Below, in pieces: positions 1-11,703 of a stretch of DNA of 13,913 nt. Position numbers and translations under genes: made by a program. Position 1 is the stretch's first letter. The number at the start of each line of letters is the position of its first letter. The notes below the pieces were generated by a model. That model ran no database searches. It was not told the DNA's origin and worked only from the letters and a program-made list of their open reading frames with translations. The stretch is from Poronia punctata (Eukaryota; Ascomycota; Sordariomycetes; Xylariales; Xylariaceae): the NCBI GenBank assembly GCA_022579005.1, contig MU401562.1:111049-124961 (forward strand). The letters run 5' to 3'.

Positions 1-192
1 GATGCGATGGGTCGGTCTGGGTTTGGGTTGGTTTGGGATGGGATGGGGTGGGACGGAGATTATGGTATAGTATGGTATGGACAGACGAGATACGATACAT
101 AAGGTACATGGAGAGAGAGAGAGGGGGGGGGGGCGAGGTAAGAGGGGGTTCATGTATGAGGGCGGAGTAGGCGTTTAGGATGTCTAGACGGG

Positions 193-300
193 TGAGGTAG
201 GTAGGTAGGTAGGTAGAGTGTATGTAGGGAAGGTCTCTGACTAAGTAACTGAAGTAACTAACTAAAGAGAGAAGGTAAGGTAAGGTAAGGTAAGGTAAGG
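193..300. repeat. GGTA and GGTAA microsatellites
   Basis: A (GGTA)n run lies at about 195-216 and a (GGTAA)n run at about 274-300. GGTA is the core of the TAGGTA/TACCTA words scattered through the noncoding DNA of this window, and the same tetranucleotide appears at frameshift points in the GMC relic. Confidence 0.85.
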
Positions 301-601
301 CAAGCAAGTTTTTACTGATCAAGCTGTTCGCATCTTTTACCTATGTAAGTACATGGAGGCATACATACATGCAGACAGACAGACATGGTCAGTCTAGACT
401 AATCTAACCTAGTCAGAGTAAGAAGAATAAATATGTCGGCAGTAGGTAGAGTGTATGTAGGGAAGATCTCTAATCAAGGTAACTAAAGCAAGCTTATTGA
501 TGAAGCCGAACCTTTTATGTGTACATGCAGGCAGACAGGCAGACAGAAGCACAGATAGACAGAAATGAGTCTAGACTACATAAACTAGACTATGTCGGCA
601 A
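209..601. repeat. Two imperfect tandem copies (about 233 and 160 bp)
   Basis: Copy A (209-441) and copy B (442-601) both begin GTAGGTAGAGTGTATGTAGG and continue with similar text: GGAAG(G/A)TCTCT, AAGTAACT or AAGGTAACT, CAAGC, TACATGCAG followed by a CAGA-type run, and GTCTAGACTA. Both end in TATGTCGGCA. A third start (AGTAGGTAAGG) follows at 601, so this looks like a degenerate satellite-like array. Copy B is shorter because internal pieces are missing. It has no coding content. Confidence 0.7.
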
Positions 602-1561
602 GTAGGTAAGGTAAGGTACGTTATGTCGGAAGATCGGTTAGAGTTCTATGGCCTGCTTGCTTGCTTGCTTGCTTCCTCATCTGCCGATGCCGTTGAAGAA
701 AATCTGCACTGCAATCCTCCCGTTATCCCTTCCCCCCTGTCCTTGTCCTTGTCCTTGTTTCTTTTTACGTGTCAACTTGTACTCCCTGATGTACGGATGT
801 ATCTTTCTCCAAGTACCTATGTTCCTCTTTTTACTTCCTTTTCTTGTCTTTGGAAGTACCTCTCTATTCTGTACTGGTCCTGTCGTTACCCCTGTATTAT
901 TCTTGCCACTGCCACTGCCCCTCTGTATCATCATTCTTCCTTGACCTGAGCCTGTCCTGGTTCCTATCCCCCTACTATCTATCCATTTGGCTTTTAATGT
1001 ATTTATTTTACGCACATGGCCACTATTTATTTGTTCCTTTGTTTATCTTCCTAAGTTTTGTACTTTTTTAACCCATAGTTGCGTGTCTTTATCCCCCACT
1101 ATATGAACATTATCTATTTACCATCACATAGGTATCTCTAGGTAAAAGCCCCGCCTCCTATCAGCCGTTTAACTGTTCCCTTAAACCCTTGTCCAAGTCT
1201 ACCTAGGCCGATGCCCCCCCCTGTTCTTTCCCCCTTGTCCGTCTGTTGTTTCTCCCCTGACTAAGCGAACCCCCTCTCCCCATTTCCCCTTTTCCTTTTA
1301 TAACTTTTCTATCTTTTAACTAGGTAACTGATATCCACACTGAGGCACATCCCTCCCTACCAAGTATAACATCCGCCTGCACCTTTATACAAGGAACAGG
1401 GAGACATTCAGGTAGATGAGGCAACCTTTTGTTTGTTTCTTGATTTGACAGTATGCCGACACCCATTGTTTTGTTTTGTTTTGCAAGGAGTGAACGAGCG
1501 TGGAATCAAACGTTGACTATACAGCTGATACCTAGGTAGAGCAAAAGCTTTACTATAGGTC

Positions 1562-2195
1562 ATAGTATACTATACTGCTGAAGCTGCTTCGTCAGAGGGG
1601 ATAGGAGCCGGTCTCCCTGCTCCGTGGACAGACCAGGCGCGGTTAAAGGTGATGTTGCAAATGTTTCATTGCTTAAAAAACGACACAGTCGTGGCTCCGG
1701 CGTCGACGATGTTTGGGAGCGATCCAATAAACATCTCCAGCACATGGTAAATCTGGTCTTGTGAGACACCGACGGAGATGAAGGAAACGATGGCGCACGT
1801 GACGGAATATCTGCGTAGGTCTTTCTTGTCATGTGCCTTACGAGTATATCCCGCCACCTGCGCCGAGTAGAGATCTGAGTTGATGGCTTCAGCAGCCGTC
1901 CCCGACTTCCCACTCTAGAACCTGGTCCGCGACAAGACCATACTTCAATGACAGGGTGGAATGATGCCCACTACCTTGGGTATTATCCTACAGTCGGGCA
2001 CTCGAGTGCCTACCTACTACCAAACCTTGGCCGCAAAGGCCTCTTGGATTTCGACGCCTGCGCCGACATTGATGGTCTTTCTGGTGTGATCCTATGACTG
2101 GTATAGGTAGCTGCTTCCCGTCTCTACTAAGACCGATGAGAAAATGAGGCAAAAGGATCGTAAATGCCACGGTTTGAATTATTCGTTCAGTCAAA
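1562..2195 (-). pseudogene. Relic of FAD-linked (berberine-bridge-like) oxidase
   Basis: Conserved pieces of a fungal FAD_binding_4/BBE-like oxidase occur in the right order on the - strand but in different frames. KTINVGAGVEIQEAF (about 2080-2030) is the FAD-domain V-G-A-G-V block. Next comes GSGHHSTLSLKYGLVADQV (about 1970-1910), the G-G-G-H-S-x-L-S-x-x-Y-G-L block. A glycine-rich remnant follows near 1855. Then come VTCAIVSF with DAGATTVSFF (about 1805-1680) and SNETFATSPLTAPGLSTEQ (about 1675-1615). Lesions include a stop after K-V-W at 2018-2020, a stop in the glycine-rich block, a frame change near 1808, another at the A6 run 1675-1680, and loss of the C-terminal domain beyond 1562. The family is normally about 480-600 residues. 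Intact members oxidise alcohols or similar groups with bound FAD and are common in secondary-metabolite clusters; the patulin enzyme PatO is of this broad class. Orthology cannot be decided from this relic. The N-terminal part above about 2195 is unreadable. Confidence 0.8.
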
Positions 2196-5105
<2,910 letters not shown>

Positions 5106-5146
5106 CTATGGTAGGTACCTTACCTGATTTTGATCATCCCTAGACA

Positions 5147-5166
5147 AGAGAGAGAGAGAGAGAGAG
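5147..5166. repeat. (AG)n microsatellite
   Basis: About ten AG units lie 42 bp beyond the end of the GMC relic. It is a simple dinucleotide repeat with no sign of function. Confidence 0.85.
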
Positions 5167-5726
5167 GGAAGTCTTTATAAATAATTGGCTATATCCAAAT
5201 TTCTTATCTTTACTGTCTTGATATGTTGATGTAAACAAACTGTTGTTGGGTACCTAACCTACCTACCTTAGGTAGTTAACTTTACGTTTTGTCTATAAAC
5301 TCTAACTTGGCCGTAACTCCCTTGTTAAAAACCGATAAGGATAATATATTAAATCTTCCGTTTCTCTGTGTATAAATAAGTCCTTATATATATGTGTGTA
5401 TCTGCCACCAAAGTCTATTCTATCATGTATTTTCAAAACATTCCCCCCTTCCTTTCCATTTTCTTTTTTGCATCTCATCCCTATGTTTCTCACCTACTTA
5501 AGAAAAGCACGTTCCTAGTTTATTGCAAAGAAAAGTATATCGATGTTCATTTATCTATCTCCTGTAAGAAGAGGAAACATTACCTTTTCTGAAACTAATT
5601 ATGCTGTTTGGTTAAAGTAAGACGGGAAAGAAATGAATATAACCGATTTCTTACATTCACCCTCGATTGGAAATATATAACAAGGCAAAACATTCTGAGG
5701 CGTATATCGAGCGGAATTTGCTGTGT

Positions 5727-5749
5727 AAGGTAGGTAGGTAGGTAGGTAT
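5727..5749. repeat. (AGGT)n microsatellite
   Basis: Five AGGT units are followed by AT, matching the GGTA-type repeat at 195-216. It belongs to the same word family that recurs across the noncoding DNA of the window. Confidence 0.85.
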
Positions 5750-5824
5750 ACGGGTGATTTTAAAACGCGATTCAAAATTAAATACGTGTAGAGATAGGAA
5801 AATGAGTACGAGTACGCTATCGCC

Positions 5825-5850
5825 GACGGGACGGGACGGGACAGGACGGG
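5825..5850. repeat. Short (GACGG)n tandem repeat
   Basis: Five GACGG-like pentamers, one with a G-to-A change (GACAG), form a small G-rich tandem array in the intergenic region. Confidence 0.75.
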
Positions 5851-6066
5851 AAATAAATCACCCTTGACCAACGCACGGTCCCCAAACCCACCACACCATC
5901 CAAAACCGGAGAGCGAAATGGGACGAAAGACAGGGGTCGGGATGATTAATCATACCTTACCTACCATATTCATACCTTACTTGCTACACGTGCAAGTAGG
6001 TAAAACGTTACAATTAACACCAGACGCGACATAAAACCAAAGGAGGCCAGAGAGCGCAAATTAAAG

Positions 6067-6070
<4 letters not shown>

Positions 6071-6100
<30 letters not shown>
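6071..6100. repeat. (GT)15 microsatellite
   Basis: Fifteen perfect GT units lie about 150 bp beyond the stop codon of the decarboxylase gene. The length makes it a likely polymorphic marker and a possible Z-DNA-forming tract. Confidence 0.9.
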
Positions 6101-6103
<3 letters not shown>

Positions 6104-6253
6104 GGTGTGTGGTTCGGTTCCAAAAATAAGTTTTCAAATTTCTAAATGAAAGAGGAAAGAGGCTAATAATATAAGAACACAGGTTCGTCCATCATTCTCC
6201 ATCCCATTCCATTTTAAACCCAAAAGTAAACCAAAAAGAAGAAAAAAAAACGC

Positions 6254-7357
6254 TTATTTTTCCAAAACCGCAGCAAGGCGGGGGAACAATTTCTTCGCAG
6301 CATCCACATATACCGACTTGACAAACTCCTCATCCTGCTTGGCATATCCTTCCAACAATCCATTCATCTGCTTGATCGCCGGCGTTGGCGCATATGGATA
6401 ATCGCTACCAAACATGACATGGCCGGGTTTGGCAAACTCTTTGAGCAGGCGCAACGTCAAGGGCGCGGCTGAGAGTGCCGTGTCAAAGTAGAACTTCTTG
6501 GCATCCTCTTCGAAATTGCTGATGAGAGACACGTCTGGCTCTTCTCGTCCGGCCAGGTTACAGGGCAGGTAGGGCAACATGGCGGCAGGGCGCGATGCGA
6601 GATAAGGCAGGGTGCCGCCTGCGTGCGACAAGATGATCTTGAGGTTGGGAAAGGATCGCACGATGCCCGACGTGATGAGGTCGACGGCCGTCCGCGTCGT
6701 CTCGTGGGGGTAATCGATCATGGGCTGCGGAAGGGCCGGATTCACCAGCGTCGTGTCCACCGGGTGTGTCGGGTGGACAAAGACCACTGCGCCACGCTCG
6801 TTCAGCAGCTCCCAGGTGCTACGGAAGTGCGGGTGTCCGAGATAATGGTTGCCCGTCCCGTAGCGCGTGTACAGCGTGATGCCGTCGGCACCCAGAGTAT
6901 CGAGCGCGTACTTGATCTCCTCCTGAGCCGCAGCCGGATCTAGGAGGGACGGGATGGTGGCGAAGAAGCCGTACCGTTTTGGCTGAGCGGCACATATCGC
7001 CGCCGTGTACTCGTTGGCCTGGCGACAAAAGGCCGCCTGTTTCTCAATAGGCACGATACCGGCGCCTGGGGCGGTTATCGATAGAAAGGTGAAGGCGATG
7101 CCCTCTTCATTGTTGAAGCGGAGGTCCTTCTCAAGAGTCCAGTCCGGAATGGTCCAGCCAGACGGATCACCACCCCCGTCGATCAAGGCTACGATGTAGT
7201 CTCGAGTTAGTACAAAAATACCGAGACGGAGGGATGACCACGCGGCCAAAATAACAAAAGAACGGAGAGTATATACAATTTCGCCGGTATGGGATAACTT
7301 ACCCTGTGCGTAAAAGGGGGGCACGAAATGGTGATGGACGTCTACTTTGATAGCCAT
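6254..7357 (-). CDS. Amidohydrolase-type decarboxylase, 6-methylsalicylate decarboxylase-like
   Basis: This is a complete metal-dependent amidohydrolase_2 (ACMSD-like TIM barrel) gene of two exons. Exon 1 is 7357-7303, the intron is 7302-7189 (GTAAGT donor, CTAAC branch at 7210-7206, TAG acceptor) and exon 2 is 7188-6254. The spliced protein has 329 residues, normal for the family. Likely metal ligands are visible: H8 and H10 in V-D-V-H-H-H-F, H157 in F-V-H-P-T-H-P, H207 in L-S-H-A-G-G, and D281 in F-G-S-D-Y-P. The block G-G-D-P-S-G-W (24-30) is typical of fungal 6-methylsalicylate decarboxylases (PatG, YanB type), which release CO2 and give m-cresol. There is no signal peptide or membrane segment, so it should be cytosolic. 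Reading through the intron would insert 38 unrelated residues after Q18, which argues for splicing. The divergent P450 gene shares its promoter and is the expected next enzyme. The family call is firm; the substrate is inferred, and related carboxylate decarboxylases are possible. Confidence 0.9.
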   Translation of the reverse strand: MAIKVDVHHHFVPPFYAQGKLSHTGEIVYTLRSFVILAAWSSLRLGIFVLTRDYIVALIDGGGDPSGWTIPDWTLEKDLRFNNEEGIAFTFLSITAPGAGIVPIEKQAAFCRQANEYTAAICAAQPKRYGFFATIPSLLDPAAAQEEIKYALDTLGADGITLYTRYGTGNHYLGHPHFRSTWELLNERGAVVFVHPTHPVDTTLVNPALPQPMIDYPHETTRTAVDLITSGIVRSFPNLKIILSHAGGTLPYLASRPAAMLPYLPCNLAGREEPDVSLISNFEEDAKKFYFDTALSAAPLTLRLLKEFAKPGHVMFGSDYPYAPTPAIKQMNGLLEGYAKQDEEFVKSVYVDAAKKLFPRLAAVLEK

Positions 7358-7730
7358 GTTTGTGTGGTTATTGCAAAAAAAGTCCTACTAGATACGGGAT
7401 TCTCTTTCTGTCTCTCTGCTTCTATCAGCTGCTTGAACGGGCTTGCTTAGTCAAGTGACTTGTGGTTCGAAAAAGAATAAGGGGTTCTCTGTGGTATGCA
7501 AAACATTCCGCCGATGTTGGTTCTATACTTACACAATCGTATTTGCCGCAATCTATCCAGTCGGACGCGCTAGTGGTTCAGCTCCGTGGGCGAAATCTCT
7601 CGTTATCTCGATAGAGTCTTAGAGAAATTCAGACACTTTCCCTTCCGGCGACTGTTTTTGTAACTTTCGAAACCATCTCGTCGTCTGGCCTTCTTATTCT
7701 TCCCAAGAATGACTCCGATTACTCCATTGG

Positions 7731-7742
7731 GGAACCGGTTCC
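7731..7742. promoter_or_regulatory. 12-bp palindrome GGAACCGGTTCC
   Basis: A perfect palindrome lies almost midway between the two divergent start codons (374 and 478 bp away). It is a possible site for a dimeric regulator; its inner CCGG recalls inverted CCG/CGG half-sites of fungal Zn2Cys6 factors. One such palindrome could also arise by chance. Confidence 0.35.
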
Positions 7743-7826
7743 TACCCCTCAGGGGAGGCCGGCACTACCCCTGTCTCCGAGTGGGTCCGCGTCGCATTGC
7801 GTCTGGCAGCCGAGTTTGGCTGACAT

Positions 7827-7877
7827 TGGCGAGCCCTGCGCTCTTGATTGGCTCGCCATTATGGCATTTCCTCGCCA
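7827..7877. promoter_or_regulatory. Three TGGCGAG words in 51 bp
   Basis: TGGCGAG occurs on the + strand at 7827-7833 and on the - strand at 7852-7858 and 7871-7877. The first two form an inverted repeat (GGCGAGCC and GGCTCGCC, 14 bp apart). The last two form a direct repeat CTCGCCATTA at 7852-7861 and 7871-7880, spaced 19 bp. Two reverse CCAAT boxes overlap the cluster. This arrangement suggests a regulator-binding cluster for the divergent pair; the factor is unknown. Confidence 0.4.
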
Positions 7878-8104
7878 TTAGCCTCTTTGAGATGTTTATT
7901 GCAACCTCGACCAAAGTGTTCGTACGCGGAGGGCGAGAAAAAGATGGGAGACCTGAACAAGCGTCGGAACGCGCTCCATGCAGTGGAACGTCATACTTGG
8001 TCTGTCGAAAAGCGAGAGAAAAGACAGACCAAATTGCCCGGTACAGTAATTCGTCCATCGTTGCATCGACGCACCCGTCGCCATTGCCACGTCGGCGCGA
8101 GAGC

Positions 8105-8110
8105 TATAAT
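8105..8110 (+). promoter_or_regulatory. Candidate TATA element of the P450 gene
   Basis: TATAAT lies 110 bp upstream of the P450 ATG in otherwise GC-rich DNA, followed by C-rich sequence as is common near fungal transcription starts. The assignment rests on position and sequence only. Confidence 0.4.
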
Positions 8111-8219
8111 ACGACCGCCTTTCCTTTAGCAACTGGGCCCCAACCCCAAAATCACCCCGCCCAGACCCAAGTCAGTTGCCCTTCTCAGACGACACAGTCA
8201 AGGTGATTTGTCTTTCGCC

Positions 8220-10203
8220 ATGCCTTCAGTCAGTCTTTTATGGGGCCTCGGCGCCCTCGCGCTCTACCTCGTGTACGGCGCCTTCAACTATGGCCATCGA
8301 CGGAAGGATATGCCCACCGGTAAGTAGAGACCAAAATCACCGGCGCCAACGCCAAAGGCCAATGCGAGCCAAACCTTGGTTGCCAACTTGGCTGGTTGCC
8401 TTTGCCGTCGGCATTAAGCCCGCCCCGTCGGGAATATGCGTGCTGAAATGAAATCTGTCACAGGGCCACCCACTTTGCCGTTCATCGGTAACCTTCATCA
8501 ACTCCCCAAGAGTTACACTCATGTGAAGTACGGCCTCTCCTCGGTTGGTTTCATTTGTTGATTGTGGTTCCGTGGGAGTATTCGTGTAGATCGTGACATT
8601 GTAATATCCCGCGCGACTGACTCCCGTTTGGTTGCCATGCAGATTCACAGAATGGGCCAAGAAGTATGGCGGTCTGTACACACTCAAGCTGGGCAGCGCC
8701 ACCATGGCTGTCATTACCGATCGCAGCATCGTGAAGAGCACCGTGGACAAGAAGAGCAACATCTACAGCCATCGGCCGCCATCCTACGTCTCCCATGACC
8801 TCATCACCAAGGGTAACCACCTTTTGGTCATGTTCTATGGCGACAAATGGCGGACTTTCCGCCGCCTCATACACCAGCACCTCACCGAGAACATGGTTGA
8901 GCGGGAGCACTTGGCCATTGTCAATGCCGAGGCCGTCCAGCTGGTGCGAGACTACCTCGTCGAGCCCCAAGACCACATGCTTCACCCTAAGCGATTCAGC
9001 AACAGTATCAGCAACTCGATCAGTACGTCATCATCGTCTCCCATACATCTCATCCTCGTGGGCGTTTCGCTAACTGCTGCGTAGTCTTCGGCATTCGCTC
9101 GCCTCATGTAAGGTCCGAGTACATGCGCCGTCTGTATACCCTGATGGAGTCGTGGTCCGAGTTGATGGAGACGGGCAACACTCCCCCGGTGGACATCTTC
9201 CCGTGGCTAAAGGCCTTTCCCCAGAAGCTTTTCGGCAATTACAAGAAGCGTGCTGTTGCTGTCGGCAAACAGATGGAGAACTTGTACGAGGACGTACTCC
9301 AAGATGTGATCAAGCGCCGTGAGACACGAAATGCCGGATCGTTCATGGATGTGGTTTTGGACCAGCAAGACAAGGTCCAGTTACCCCGTGATCAGCTTCG
9401 GTTCATCGGCGGTGTGTTGATGGAGGGTGGATCGGATACATCTTCCTCGCTCATCCTAGCCATCGTGCAGGCTCTCATCCTCAACCCCGAAGTGCAGGAG
9501 AAGGCCCAGCGTGAAATCGCCGCCGTCGTGGGTGAGGATAGGTCGCCGGTCTGGTCCGACATGCCCAATCTCCCCTACATCAACATGATTGTCAAGGAAG
9601 GTCACCGGTGGCGACCTATTCTACCCCTCTGCTTTCCTCACGCACTCGGTCAAGGTGAGTAAAATCTGCATCCCGAGGTTGAAGAAGTGTCGAAAGGAGC
9701 GAAGCTGACGATAACTTGCGACAGATGATTGGGTCGAAGGCAAGTTCCTGCCCAAAGGCACGACTGTAATTCTCAACGTCTGGGGCATGCACATGGACCC
9801 GACCGTCTGGAAGGATCCGGAAAAGTTCAACCCTGATCGATACAAGGACCACAACCTATTGGCGCCCGAATACGTGGCTGCCGGTGACTGGCAGAAGCGT
9901 GATCACTACGGCTACGGCGCTGGTCGCCGCATCTGCCCCGGCATGTATCTTGCCGAGCGCAACATGCTGGTATCGATCGCCAAGTTGATCTGGGCCTTCA
10001 AGTTCGAACGTCTCAACGGGCCGGACGGCAAGCCGCTTCCTGTTGACCCTGACCCGGTCACTGGCTACCACAACGGCTTCTTATACTGTGCCAAGGATTA
10101 CGGATGCAAGCCCGTGGTGCGGTCCGAGAAAATTCGTCAGACCATCCTCCGCGAGTACGACGAGGTGGACAGGGAGGTCTTTAGCAGGTTCGGAACCAGC
10201 TAA
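8220..10203 (+). CDS. Cytochrome P450, CYP619-like (m-cresol/aromatic hydroxylase type)
   Basis: An intact five-exon P450: exons 8220-8319, 8464-8527, 8643-9022, 9085-9654 and 9725-10203. The introns are 144, 115, 62 and 70 nt, with branch sites CTGAC (8617 and 9705) and CTAAC (9070) in the last three. The spliced protein has 530 residues, normal for a fungal P450. A membrane anchor spans about residues 4-22, followed by the hinge M-P-T-G-P-P-T-L-P (31-39). The I-helix G-G-S-D-T (296-300), the ExxR motif E-G-H-R (353-356), F-N-P-D-R-Y (406-411) and the heme loop around Cys442 (Y-G-A-G-R-R-I-C-P-G) are all present; the usual Phe of the heme motif is Tyr435. It should sit on the endoplasmic reticulum and hydroxylate a small substrate using a P450 reductase. 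Blocks such as NIYSHRPPSY and DHMLHPKRFSNS resemble CYP619 enzymes (PatH/PatI type, acting on m-cresol or m-hydroxybenzyl alcohol) as I remember them. Divergence from a decarboxylase gene that would make m-cresol supports this. The substrate remains an inference. Confidence 0.92.
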
Positions 10204-10433
10204 ACGGCGATGGAATCCGTGCATTTGGACAGAATCTCGTTGCTTTGCATGTCTGTTCCGTTCCGAAATCATATCGGGTACTTTAGCTATCAGTGAACGG
10301 CGTCTTGGAGCTATTTCGGTTTGCCTAGAGGCTTTGGCCCAGGCGCTCAGGTTACGAGGTTGGCCAGCTAATGGTTGGAAAGTGTATTACTTTTGACGAT
10401 CAAGTAAGTAACGAAATTAACGAAAATGGATGA

Positions 10434-10439
10434 AATAAA
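10434..10439 (+). terminator. Candidate polyadenylation signal of the P450 gene
   Basis: AATAAA lies 231 bp beyond the stop codon in an A-rich stretch that also has TAA-rich and TTTAAAAAA sequence. The distance suits a fungal 3' untranslated region. It is supported only by sequence and position. Confidence 0.45.
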
Positions 10440-10625
10440 AAAGTTTAAAAAATAGCAGAAGCCGGACCTAATCATGTCATTCCAAAAAGAGTGAAGTAAA
10501 TGTGGGAATGGTTGGTGGCAACGAAGTCAATAGATGTACCAGTGTCCGAGAACTTTGACTTTGACTTTGGTTGACAGCACTCCACCTCGTCTTGTCTTTT
10601 GTAAGCATCCAACATTTTGTAGGCG

Positions 10626-10655
<30 letters not shown>
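10626..10655. repeat. A30 homopolymer
   Basis: Thirty consecutive A residues lie 422 bp beyond the P450 stop codon. It could be a simple homopolymer, or the poly(A) end of an old + strand retroposed insertion. I see no target-site duplication or reverse-transcriptase remnant beside it. Its exact length is prone to sequencing error. Confidence 0.8.
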
Positions 10656-10658
<3 letters not shown>

Positions 10659-11618
10659 CGCATCAAATCGACACTGGAATAGGAGAGCCATGAGTCAATC
10701 CTACCATATCAAGTTTTCGTTTAGTCTCGCAGCTCGATAGGACTTGTTTTAGCGGTTGAGACAATTGGGCATTTTTAGAGAAGAATTAGCCTCAGCAGAA
10801 ACCGGCGTTGAAGGTGTCGTTGGGCGTAGAATGAGCCAAAAGTTGGAGATATAGAAAGTGAGGTGGAAAAGAATGTTGAACAAGGTGTGCAGGTGAGGGG
10901 TCGTCGAGATTTGGAACGTTGACCCCTTTTCCCACAATGATTGCGAACAATGGCAGGTACGCGTACGGAACTTATCCGATTTTGGTTAGATCCAGCCAGT
11001 AGGTACAGCCAGTCATTTTTATATATAAACACCAATTTAACCTTTAAATTCAATATAAGATTCTGTTCGTTGCAGTCAAGACCCGTACCAGAAGCTTACG
11101 ACCCTGGTATATCCGTAGGCATAGATGTACAATTTGAGTGCTAATCTCGGTACCTGCAGGTTATCTCTATATTTGAGCCAACGGCCAAAGGCCTTCAAAC
11201 CTGTCTGCTTGTCAACCTTTCCCGATATTTTGATTTGCCAACTGCAATTGCGAAGCCTATCGGTTAACCTTTGATCTTTTGTACCACTTTGCCCGCCTCT
11301 TGATTACAAGATACCTGCACTCCTACCAAGTCACAGTGCAGTCCTCCCTACCTCAACAGTGAAATTGTCTATCAAGTCGGATTATCTGTGTTGGCACCGC
11401 ACATCGCACCGCTATGACACTAGTCTTATGTTAAGGTCGCTGACTATGTCCTCTCAACATTTCTTACATAGTTCAGATAGCAACTACATTTACATAGTGT
11501 TACACTTGCCTTGAATTGTATAGTACCGCCTTGGAAATAGCAAATCTAATAAGAACAATATAGAAAACACCTTGACTTGTGCCTTTACCTTGTAATAATG
11601 TCCTTTGTATACTGATAT

Positions 11619-11703
11619 TAACGTCTCTATATGCATAACGTTAACATCTGGATAACGTTTATAAGTGCATAGAGTAGGGAGCCGGATAACGTCTATATAT
11701 ATA
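11619..11703. repeat. Degenerate 17-bp minisatellite in AT-rich DNA
   Basis: TAACGT recurs at 11619, 11636, 11653 and 11687, that is at steps of 17, 17 and 34 bp. The unit starting at 11670 is more diverged (TAGAGT). Units alternate in their ends: T-G-C-A for the first and third, G-G-A for the second and fourth. This suggests an older 34-bp dimer. The array runs into a TA microsatellite at 11693-11709. Confidence 0.6.

Larger units (their letters stand above)
1..1555. other. Gene-free simple-sequence region
   Basis: No gene is supported here. The + strand is G/A-rich and full of GGTA, GGTAA, GGGAT and CAGA words up to about 610. After about 660 it switches to C/T-rich sequence with TTGC and TCCTTG runs (about 651-675 and 738-770) continuing to about 1320. 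The short open frames in this stretch are low-complexity translations of these runs (poly-Leu/Pro/Ser) with no domain character. The missing C-terminal half of the FAD-oxidase relic would be expected in this area on the - strand, but I could not read any of it. Confidence 0.7.
5106..6253. other. Microsatellite-rich intergenic region
   Basis: This stretch separates the GMC relic from the 3' end of the decarboxylase gene. No coding region is supported; the open frames are short, AT-rich and without motifs. It holds the repeats (AG)10 at about 5147-5166, (AGGT)n at about 5727-5749, a GACGG-type run at about 5825-5850 and (GT)15 at 6071-6100. It also has several TACCTA/TAGGTA clusters (5111-5124, 5249-5275, 5955-6002). 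The region next to 6254 will include the 3' untranslated part of the decarboxylase transcript. I did not find a clear polyadenylation signal. Confidence 0.6.
7358..8219. promoter_or_regulatory. Shared promoter region between decarboxylase and P450 genes
   Basis: These 862 bp separate two divergently transcribed start codons, so the two genes probably share control. No convincing gene lies inside: the open frames here overlap each other on both strands and show no domain. Visible elements are an inverted repeat CAAGT-G-ACTTG at 7452-7462, a 12-bp palindrome at 7731-7742 and three ATTGG (reverse CCAAT) boxes at 7726-7730, 7825-7829 and 7847-7851. There are also three TGGCGAG words at 7827-7877 and a TATAAT at 8105-8110 facing the P450 gene. 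Which of these are bound by regulators is unknown. Confidence 0.7.

Noticed and set aside
1..60. Telomeric repeat at the window start
   Set aside because: The G-rich words are GGGAT, GGGTT and GGGTG variants, with no run of the fungal telomere unit TTAGGG.
623..1071. Overlapping open frames of 75-112 codons on both strands
   Set aside because: They are translations of C/T-rich or G/A-rich simple sequence with poly-Leu/Pro/Ser or poly-Gly/Arg bias, lie in the repeat region and show no motif.
7189..7302. Decarboxylase read without an intron (367 residues)
   Set aside because: The extra 38 residues are unlike the family and interrupt the conserved N-terminus. GTAAGT, CTAAC and TAG signals are all present, and splicing gives the expected sequence around G-G-D-P-S-G-W.
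7709..8206. 165-codon open frame on + and overlapping frames on - in the divergent promoter
   Set aside because: The composition is Arg/Ser/Pro-rich without domains, the frames lie between two well-supported divergent starts, and the region carries promoter-like elements. GC-rich DNA gives such frames by chance.
10941..11144. Possible remnant of an Hsp70/actin-like ATPase N-terminus (D-P-G-I-S-V-G-I-D-V)
   Set aside because: Only about ten residues look similar and the frame stops soon after. No later ATPase motif could be found, so chance resemblance is likely.
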